The notes below the pieces were generated by a model. It did no database searches. It saw only the letters and a list, made by a program, of their open reading frames with translations, and was not told the DNA's origin. Positions 55,999 to 64,000 of a stretch of 64,000 bases of DNA are shown here, in pieces. Each line of letters begins with the position of its first letter. Position 1 is the first letter of the stretch. The position numbers were made by a program, and so were the translations under genes. The DNA is from Physcia stellaris (lineage: Eukaryota; Ascomycota; Lecanoromycetes; Caliciales; Physciaceae). The stretch is from positions 682,001 to 746,000 of the forward strand of contig JABSSW010000002.1 of NCBI GenBank assembly GCA_018902385.1, written 5' to 3'.

Positions 55999-58078
55999 AA
56001 TGACCACATTGTTGTTTACACGGGCATTAAACGAGTGCAAGCCAATTTGCTATTTACAATCTCATCTCACTGAGTTAATCGAAATGGCTTTTCTAGTTTA
56101 CTTCTCATTAACTTCTGATTCTATTTTGTAGTTGTTCGGATCTGATCGCTGGATCACCAAGGAGACCTTCGCATCACGTACGCCAGACAATTCCAAATCG
56201 AGTTACGCCTTGATCAGTTGTGTCATAACCTAATACCCTCATCAAGCAGAGCAAATGCAAGACATTTCCGACGCCGCCGCAACCCCCCGACTTCTGCCCC
56301 GGAAGCTCGATCGATAGCTCAGCGAACCGATATCGGACAACAACACCTCACAGTTCAGGAGATTGCACAGCGGGGTGCTTCACCGTCACACTGCGCTTGG
56401 AGACAGGCGTCGGTTGTTCCATCCATCCTCAAAGACACAGATGTTGACAAATAAGAAAATTGTGCGGATGTCTCGCTTTATCTCACTCAAGACCAAAGTG
56501 ATTATTAAGACCAATCTCGCATTTTCCTAAACCATGTCATTTACTACCCCTATACGTACAATCACAGTGACAGCTACAGAACCAACACTCTTAACTCTTC
56601 ACTCGCCGCTGGAGCTCTACTGGCCGTCAGTTGCGTCAGTCTCATTGAATTACGTTTGGGTGAATTTTTTGCAGTGGGAATCACTATCTCTGTCGAATGC
56701 GGACCAGATGAGGCAGATATGATCATCCAAACAATTCCTAAATCAAGTCATTCAGCTACCGCGCCAGCACAATCTCTCCACCCCTTTATCCCATTCAATC
56801 CATGAATGGAAATTGATCCCGGCATCTGTCGTTCTTGACGAACATCAGATAGCTGGCCTGAAACTGCGAATTGATATTCTGATAGGCTGTGCTCCTGCTA
56901 CATACCATTTTGACAGCGACTTGGCGAATTCGTGTCTATTCTGCTCTCTTTTGACTATCATAGCTTCTTCATCAAATGGTAGCATCAACCATGGTGATTT
57001 GTACAACATCATTTCATGCCCTTGATGTATCAATTCTTGAATAGTTCTTGTCTCTGTATTCAGAACTTGCTATCCGTGAGCATTGTTCTCGTTTCCGGAT
57101 CGAAGGCTTTATTATCATTCGATTTGAGGCGCCAATTGATCAATTCATCATGTCATCTGATTCGAAGTCGATAGTCAAATTATGATAAAAAATAAACAAC
57201 TTCATCTATGTACTCTACAAATCTTCAGTCCCCATAAAACCTCCCGTGGTAAGTCAACCCTTAATTTTATTTTCCTGCACACACCGTTCCCTTATCCGAA
57301 TTTGTGACTCTGCTCGAAATAATGGATGGCTGATGAAAGAGAGGAATAGATGGCCCGTCGAAGGGTAAGATCGCGTGAGGTGCCCGTTCTCGACATCTTC
57401 ATCTCTACAGCCACCACCAACAACAGGGCAAGATCCCGCGGAGTGGCTTCCGAAGAATTGGCGCGGGGAGCACACTACCTACCCCTTCTTATCTTCACCA
57501 CCACCACAACTATATATATATTTCTTGCTATGAAACGTCGTGTAGAAATGAAAAGAGTGCTGGAGCGCTGAGGAAAAGGGGCTGGATGGAATGGAGGATT
57601 GCAATAAGATGGATGGATGGGTGGATTTGTTTGATACGTGACTGACGTGTGTATGATGTTTGCGCACGTGGGTGGAAAGAGGACGGGTACGACGGGAGAT
57701 TGTGGGTGATTTGTTGAGATGAGCGGGGGAGAGAGGGTTTGGTACGAGGATGTTTGCGGAGAGTGAGGAAGGTGGGGAGATGAAAAAGGGAGGAAAAGGG
57801 TGAAGAAGACTGTGGACGAAAAGGAAAAGTCTTGTGAGGGTAAATCAATTAATAATGCTTGTGCTAATGAAATAAGATGACGGATAGCTGAATTACGCAA
57901 GATGGTAACTCGAACGAGCACAAGGTAACAAAAAACAGAACAACGCCCCGGAATGCAATCGTATATGCCCATGTCCCATCGCTATGCAACCTTTCATGCC
58001 ATGCCATGCTCTTCTTCCTCACCCGCGACCAACACTATCTCGCCACCTCGTCGATCGTCCCGAAATACCTATCCCCCC
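55999..58078. other. End of AT-rich island and flank of the DPBB gene
   Basis: Short unrecognised frames (for example 56534-56722) up to about 57.3 kb, where composition returns to normal. Tandem GGAT units lie near 57610-57630. The last part is the 3' flank of the DPBB gene. Confidence 0.45.
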
Positions 58079-58869
58079 CTAACAAGGCACCTTCGTAATC
58101 AAAATATCCAGATTCCTGCTCACCCCCTTCACAAACCCGCTCCCCGTCAACATCTGATACGCCGGCTCATCGATATCCAACTCATTCGTGCCCGCGCTCG
58201 CACACCGCTGGCGGGGATCGATCTCCGGGACCACGTTATTCTTGCAGAAATTCCAGGCCGAGCCGGCGGGGCAGGCGTCGATGATTTGGACGGTGACGCT
58301 GCCGATGACTCTGGAGCTTGGGGCCGGGGTCTGGCCTACGGGCGCGATCTCGCCGAGGTTGTCGACGCGGTAGCAGGTTGGGTTTACGTCTGGGCATTGG
58401 CTGTGTGGGCAGCTGGGGCCGATGTAGGTGCTGATGGGCTTGGTTGGGTCGTTGGGGTCGCTAGGGAGGAGTTGTTAGTGTTTTGCGTTTAGATTCTTGA
58501 CTGCGTGACCGCTGCTGATGTTGGGAATGGGGAGACTTACCATAATTGCATGTTGTATCCCGCGTTTTTCTGGTCGCCTTGGATGGTGCCGTCGCAGGAG
58601 CCTGCGGATATTTGGCCACTAATATCGCTGGCGGCTGCGCCGAAGTAGTTCTGGTTCGCTGGGGTGGATTTAGTTGGAGTTCTTGGCATGGTCTGGAGGG
58701 GGAGGGTCTTACCAGGCTTGGGGATGCCGCAGACTGTTCCGGATTTGCTGAATTGGTCTGCGTAGTCGTTGAAGGTTGCAACGCCTGCAAACGGACCGTC
58801 TCTCTTGAGTGGGTTGGCTTGGGTGAGCGCAAGGCCACCAAGGATAGCGAAGAGATTGAAGGTATACAT
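58079..58869 (-). CDS. Secreted double-psi beta-barrel (barwin/expansin-like) protein
   Basis: Exons 58869-58713, 58658-58541 and 58460-58079; 218 residues. A signal peptide (MYTFNLFAILGGLALTQA) is followed by NPLKRDGP, with a Lys-Arg that could be a Kex2 site. The mature protein has the layout of fungal DPBB/RlpA-like secreted proteins: GVATFNDYADQ, TVCG, NYFGAAASDISGQISAGSC, YNMQLC, GPSCPHSQCPDVNPTCYRV, then GSVTVQIIDACPAGSAWNFC, NNVVPEIDP and LDILITKVPC. Two His/Asp-type residues of the barrel are conserved. Related proteins bind or loosen wall polysaccharides; no enzymatic activity can be claimed. Nine or more cysteines suggest disulfide stabilisation. Confidence 0.82.
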
Positions 58870-61097
58870 GATTGGGAACAATGGGATCTTTGTAACGGTA
58901 GGAATATCTAGACAAAGAGATGGATGTAGTGTCTGATAGAAGACTAAATGTATGCAACGGTTGAGAAAGTATGCTTGGAGGACGTCTTTGGAATGAGAGA
59001 GTAGAGAGTTTGCTGTGAGGGATGAGGTGATAGAAGTGGATTTGAAAGGCTTCCTCAAGGTCTTATATAGCCGGGACTCAACGCTGGAATTTGAATATCA
59101 ATCAGAGAATCCCGTTCATGTCTCCATACTTAGACGCTATGGCGCAGATCCTATGACACCCAACATGTTCTACTCTCACCTTGTTTCCTATAGTTTGGTA
59201 ATCTGGCCCACACCCAATCTACGTGAGGGTCTTGCCCGAAACTCCCCGAACAGGGACATCAAGCGTATCAGTGAGTAGGTGGCGGACGGCACCAGAACGG
59301 CATCTCTCCAAGGGGTCTCATCCTGCGGGAAACACGATAACACCAGCGCTGCCCGTGACTAATCCAGAATGCCAGTGACATACACATATGCTATGGCACC
59401 ATATTATAGCGATGTCTTAAGCATGCTCTTGTGCAGAGGCGACTCTAGATCAGCCACAGGGCGGTGCTAGGCCGTGTATCAGTTCAAGCCATAATGTGAA
59501 ATTTGGGGGTCTGGCATGAAGTGGCCGCGAGGCCATGCTGACACACCACGGGACATAGACGTTTCTGTTATCATGATGATGAGCGCAGCGACACTAACAA
59601 GGGGAGTTCAAGCACGCGGGGAGACGTGGGACAAGATCGTGAACTAAGCAATGAGAGGCTGAGTGAAGATGAAACGAGATGCTCCGGAGAATACAAGAAG
59701 CTAATCACTCTCAATAGACACGGCATGAAAGAGGCGCACAAATGAAAGCTTGATCCTTGAGACATCTCGGAGAATATTCTCACGAGCGAGATGGTCTTGA
59801 AGCTCACTGGTTACCACACGGCAGCGTTCACACATGGTGGATGTCGTAGGCATGTCTGTCTAAAAGCTCTGTGAGCTGCTTGCTGTCAGGGTTTGGTGTT
59901 GACGACCCTACTGACCTCGTGCTGTTCGTAGTTGTAGTATTAGGGAGGGATACTGGGAAAGCCATGCTCGTCATGGTAGTAACAGTGGTAGGTGTAAAGG
60001 ACGTGGTGGTGATGGAGAGATGGTGTAGATTAGGTAGAAGAACATGTACTTTGATTGGGTCGAGCCGAAAATTTAGCGTGCCAAGCCGGAAGTCAATCTC
60101 GTCCCGATGTCTCGCTTCGACTCGCTACGAAGCATTGACCACCTCACTTTCCAACAAAACTGTCTGATCCTGACGGAATCGTCGAGACACACAAAACAAT
60201 TGTTTACCATCCCGTACATGGCCATGCGGTCCATAGTAGAGCATGGCTGGCAACATGGCCTCTCTCTCCAAAACCGAGAGGGTCCAACAGAGAACCCACC
60301 ATGATGATTGTTGTAGGACTTTGAAGCACCTGCTACGAGTGTTTAGTGAACCTCGACATTGTTTGCAAATGGCTGATACTCTCAGCCTTTTATTTCTTTA
60401 TGGTCGCTACAAATAGCCTGTCTCTTTCTTGATCATGATGTCATAGTTTGCATTGTCGGTTTTGTGATACTGATTCTTCACCTCTTACCTTAGAACGTGG
60501 CTCGTAAGGCGTGGCTCAATCACAAGCGCTCTGAGATTGCCGGAAGAGAATTCCGCATTGATTCTGATCTGGATTAGACCTCGTGATCATTCTTGACTTT
60601 CCTATCAGAGCTCGGAAATCGCACTTCATGATCATCAACAAGCGATGATTTCGTGAAAGTTATTTGTTAAATGCGTCAACTCACCTTCCTAACAGAACGC
60701 CCACGATTGCCTATCACGTTCAAAAGCGCCTACTTACACCATGGACACGGCTATTCTCGATGAAGCTGGATGAAGCAGGAACTGGAAGGCATGTTTGGCG
60801 TAGAGTTTTGACTCATTGCTGACAGAATGTCACGCGTACCAATTCGCCAAACGATTAGAGCGACAGGAAGCTGATCTTACATATGCAACCACTTTCTTAG
60901 TTGGCAGAAATTGGCCCCTTCATTGATGTTCGGCCACACTCTTGATATTTGCGTTTTGGTATGTCGGAATGTGAACAATCAAGCGCTTCGTTCTGCACTT
61001 CTCTGCAGTCCGATACCTGGCTCCAGAGAAAGTCGTGAGAAAGCCCGGTGATCTCGGCACCTATTTCTGTGCGAGGTGCGTGTATCTTATGCGTTTC
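58870..61097. other. Gene-poor stretch between DPBB and sulfotransferase-like genes
   Basis: About 2.2 kb. The first part is the DPBB promoter. Frames near 59571-59807 and 59871-60300 lack motifs and exon signals. No repeat of note. Confidence 0.5.
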
Positions 61098-62183
61098 CTA
61101 CTCCTTTGGCAAGATTCGGAACTGCTTCAGATACTCGTAGTCTTCCTCACACAGATCTGCGGCCTCTCTGATCTTTTGTGCTGCCTCAATTCCATATCTC
61201 TCCTTCCACTCCTCATTCTCTTCCTCTCTTGTCTTTGCCTGCGTTCCGCGTCTGATCTGGTCTGCAGTTCTCGGTCTCAATCCACTGCTGTTAAGGGCAT
61301 CCTCATGATACCCGGCATATTTCTTGAATGCGGCTTCTGCGACTGCGTAATCTTCAGGTGAGTCCCATGATAACATCGATGCGCTGAATTGAAGCTCGAG
61401 CCTGGTGCAAACAGAGCGCATAATAGACTCTGGGTGCGCGAGCAGGTCGTCAGCATCGAGGAGGATGGGAGCCATAATGGACGAGGATCGAGTGGAAGGT
61501 GGGTAGAGGTAATCGAAAAGCATACGCGTCTCGCGGTAGCCGAGCTCGGTCGGATCTAAGAACACCTCACCAGTTTTTTCACTCAATGGCGGAATGAAGC
61601 ACCGATAAAGAGACGGCATTGACGCCGACGGTCTGCGGATGAGGAAGACAAATTGGAAGGAGTGGAGGATGGAAGTTGGCAAGAGGGTCGGATTACTAGG
61701 CTCGTCCGGGCTAAAGATATACTGAAGAGATGGGGCGGTGGCGTTTGGGGAGTGAATGGGTGGAATTATATGGTAGGACATGTCTTTGAGGAATACACGC
61801 TTGGAAGGATCCTACCTGTTGATGAGTATGATGAGTAGATGCGCGAGGGAGAGAAAACTGATCTCTACCTTCATGGCATCTAGGATGTTTTGTAATACAA
61901 AGTCATAAGTGTAATGCGCTCTGCCTGTCTTCGCAATCTTGTCGGCAGGCCACCGCAACCATGCTGGGGAAACCTTCTCTGGGCCAAAGTAGAACGAGTC
62001 TCCGAATGGCTCATGGAAGCAAGTGAGGAGATCCCGGCGTGTCATAAAAACCTATGATAAGCAAATCAGTTTCTACCACGCTCATTACTCCTTGAAGGAT
62101 CTCACTCTTTCAAATGCCGTCGAACACGATCTCGTGTGAGTCGCCACGAATATAGGCTTTCTACTGTATTCATCCTTGTCCAT
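61098..62183 (-). CDS. P-loop sulfotransferase-like protein
   Basis: Exons 62183-62106, 62051-61869 and 61811-61098; 324 residues. The N-terminus reads KPIFVATHTRSCSTAFERVF across the first splice, which matches the 5'-phosphosulfate loop of sulfotransferases (x-RSGST-x-x). The first helix and TRRDLLTCFHEPFGDSFYFG follow, then RVFLKDMSYHIIPP, FLIRRPSASMPSLYRCFIPP (the 3'-phosphate-binding Arg/Ser element) and LGYRETRMLFDYLY, and a late DADDLLAHPESIMRSVCTRL. Such fungal proteins are annotated as sulfotransferase-domain proteins of unknown substrate. The first exon is short but its splice restores the loop, so the start is well supported. Confidence 0.83.
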
Positions 62184-63434
62184 TCCTACCCGTCCGCTAG
62201 TTCCTTGAGCTTTCACTGAAGTTCCCATCACAAAGCGCAATATAAGCTTCCGGGTTTGTCATGCTCTCCCAGGAAGGTTGCGCAAGTCGTTACCCGCTGA
62301 TAACGTGGTATCGAGGCTGAAATCGACGCTGTTTCATGCAAAGCTGGGGGAAGCACGATGACGTTCACACCATGCGAGGGCATGTGCTGCTGAAAGCTGA
62401 AGCGTGGCACGGGCATGCAGGAGGATGACGATCGTCAGTCAGCTCTGCGTCTAGACTCCCGTGCCAATTCCCCATCCTGATCGTGAGTATCTCCGTACCT
62501 GGAATTCCGTCCAAGATGGGCGCCTCCAGGGACTCTTTTTACTGTCTTATTACCTACATAGTACTGAGCTTCGTTCCAGGCTGCCAGCTGTGGTGAGGGA
62601 GATCATTATGATTAGAGAGCGGCCCGAGGCTTCTTCGGCGGCCTTTCTCGGCGAGCTTGGCAACAATTCAGGCGTCCTGTTGCGCCTTAAAATTTCCCCC
62701 AGCCACTATTCCATCTGGGCCTCTTCGTCGAACCTCGCACCCAGTCCAGACAATGCCCACATTTTCTTAAAGACCAAGATACTGCTGAGACTACGTATCG
62801 AGCCTCGCTCAATTTGTACAAGACTGAGAAGCGCAAGCAAGTGGGTATACGTGAAAATACAATGGTGGAGAAGCCTTGATCTGAGCGTAGAAATGGGATT
62901 TGAACTCCCTTAGGCAGTAGGATCTTTCCTTTTGCTCGTTTCTCCACACCACTCTTGCTTTCTCTTTAATTTGTTGTATCCTCTTCGTACGGCGGAGTAG
63001 ACTTCCGATCAAACTCGAGATGGGATTGCAGAGTTCGCGGACCAACCATATGGGAAAACAAGCCCACACCACACCACCATGGAGTCCTCCTCCTGCAGGG
63101 TCTCAGCCCCTTTGCTGCAGGACCTATCATTTCTCAGCATCAAGCACAGAACTATCTTAAGGTAGGACAAAGTACTCACAGCCGTGCATGCACAGTTGCA
63201 TACCTCGCCGCGTGCCATTGCTTCCCAGTCCTGCTGCAGGCTCAGATCTGCACCTCTCTATCTGACGCCATGCCTATCACAAGGACGAAGGATTCTTCAG
63301 CTTACCCACCATTCCCTTACACTTTAATAGGACATCCCCAGTGTCAAACGTCCAAATTTTGAGACGTCCGGTTACCCTACCTTGAACTTTTCGAAAGCTT
63401 TCTTGACCTTCAGCCCAACGACGAGAACTCGAAC
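62184..63434. other. Divergent intergenic region
   Basis: Promoters of the sulfotransferase-like and rhodopsin-domain genes. A 150-codon plus frame (62461-62913) has no motif and is not called. A T-arm-like AGTTCAAATCC on the minus strand (about 62890-62903) lacks a matching tRNA body. Confidence 0.45.
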
Positions 63435-64000
63435 ATGGAAACAATTCGTGGCCTTAACACGAACGGCGGTGCCATCATAGCTACAGGTGTTGTATTCACT
63501 GTATTGGCTGTCGTGGCTGTTGGACTGCGATTCGCGTCCAAACGTATGACAAGTGCAGCCGTTGGAGTCGATGATTGGTTGCTCCTGGCAGCGTTGCTCG
63601 TCTACTTTGTCGCTGAAGTCCTGGTCATACAATGTATGTGTTGACTGAATACTCGGTGCCGTTTTCAGTGAATGACCATAATCGGCTTCCCAAAATTTGG
63701 CAGAACCACGTATACACCGTGGTGGTCGTTCACTAGAACTGCGCCGAGTAACGATCCTCAATCTACGACCTTTCTGCTAACCCCAGCATGTAGCCGACGT
63801 TGTTGGCCGGAAAGCCACTTCGACAGAAGACGATAACTATGTAAATTATGTAAAGGTATGGTGAACCCCTGTGCTCTGAACGTGCTAGCTAATTGTACCG
63901 TAGTATCTATACGTCTACAGCATATTCTATTTTCCCGTGGTCGCCCTTGTACAAATCTCCCTCCTCCTCTTCTACCGTCATGTTTTCTACCCATCTCATT
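63435..64000 (+). CDS. Fungal rhodopsin-domain integral membrane protein, N-terminal part
   Basis: The gene runs off the window. Exon 1 (63435-63633) encodes two membrane helices (IIATGVVFTVLAVVAVGLRF, WLLLAALLVYFVAEVLVIQ) separated by the conserved DDW motif. Later exons include 63787-63855 (HVADVVGRK) and 63904 onward (YLYVYSIFYFPVVALVQISL, LLFYRHVFYPSH), matching helices 3-4 and the short KLSxLLFYxRxF-type signature of the rhodopsin-domain family (seven helices, function mostly unknown, Pth11-related at a distance). The region between 63634 and 63786 contains at least one more small exon whose ends could not be fixed. The start is the first Met before the first helix. Confidence 0.8.

Noticed and set aside
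59871-60304. Two short overlapping plus frames with Val-rich stretch
   Set aside because: No splice or family support; the Val-rich part is simple sequence.
62461-62913. 150-codon plus-strand frame
   Set aside because: No domain, no signal peptide and an unlikely amino-acid composition; lies in a promoter region.
62870-62960. Possible minus-strand tRNA (GGGAGTTCAAATCCC T-arm)
   Set aside because: The T-arm looks right but no A-box, D-arm or pairing acceptor stem is found at tRNA distances.
1-64000. CRISPR array, rRNA, secondary-metabolite cluster or intact transposon
   Set aside because: None found on reading: no regularly spaced repeats, no rRNA-like sequence, no PKS/NRPS/transposase motifs; only simple tandem repeats and relics.

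Overview
This window is nuclear DNA from a filamentous ascomycete (Pezizomycotina). Most genes are interrupted by short introns of about 48-155 nt with GTRNGT donors and YAG acceptors. Several products are typical of such fungi: a mitochondrial arginine-specific carbamoyl-phosphate synthase small subunit with an upstream peptide, a WSC-domain wall sensor, a fungal rhodopsin-domain membrane protein and several secreted proteins. The class is not certain from sequence alone; Dothideomycetes is a guess. Protein names come from motif recognition by eye, and intron positions were chosen by splice consensus, frame continuity and resemblance to the family.

Layout. 1-7.1 kb: the tail of an unknown Ser/Pro-rich protein, a GNAT acetyltransferase, a peroxisomal-type enoyl-CoA isomerase and the CPA1/arg-2 gene, whose leader holds an intron-split arginine-attenuator-like uORF. 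7.1-21.3 kb: a gene-poor stretch, a secreted protein, a DUF3445/HODM-type haem enzyme with a frame break, a WSC sensor, a cyclin, a coiled-coil protein and a small secreted protein. 22-31.8 kb: a peroxisomal 2,4-dienoyl-CoA reductase (ends SKL), an NAD-dependent epimerase-like protein, a CCCH zinc-finger protein and a tail-anchored-looking protein. 33-37 kb: a CHZ-like small protein, a secreted cysteine protein and relics of LPPEIR-type proteins. 37.4-51.6 kb is dense housekeeping DNA: ETF-beta (frame break), Vps17, mitochondrial EF-G2 (MEF2), an ArfGAP with a compensated double frame shift in its zinc finger, a two-RRM RGG protein, the diflavin reductase TAH18 and a nicotinamide riboside kinase. 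51.8-57.3 kb is an AT-rich, gene-poor island with a decayed SNF2-helicase relic and a 48-codon tandem duplication. 57.9-64 kb: a secreted double-psi-barrel protein, a sulfotransferase-like protein and the start of a rhodopsin-domain membrane protein.

Themes. Fatty-acid oxidation recurs: enoyl-CoA isomerase, dienoyl-CoA reductase and ETF-beta, which takes electrons from mitochondrial acyl-CoA dehydrogenases. They are scattered, so this is not evidence of a cluster. No biosynthetic cluster, CRISPR, rRNA or convincing tRNA was seen. The most interesting signals are the split attenuator uORF, which lacks the Asp-12 of the Neurospora peptide; four one-base frame breaks, all at five-base C or G runs in otherwise well-conserved genes; and the SNF2 relic in the AT-rich island.
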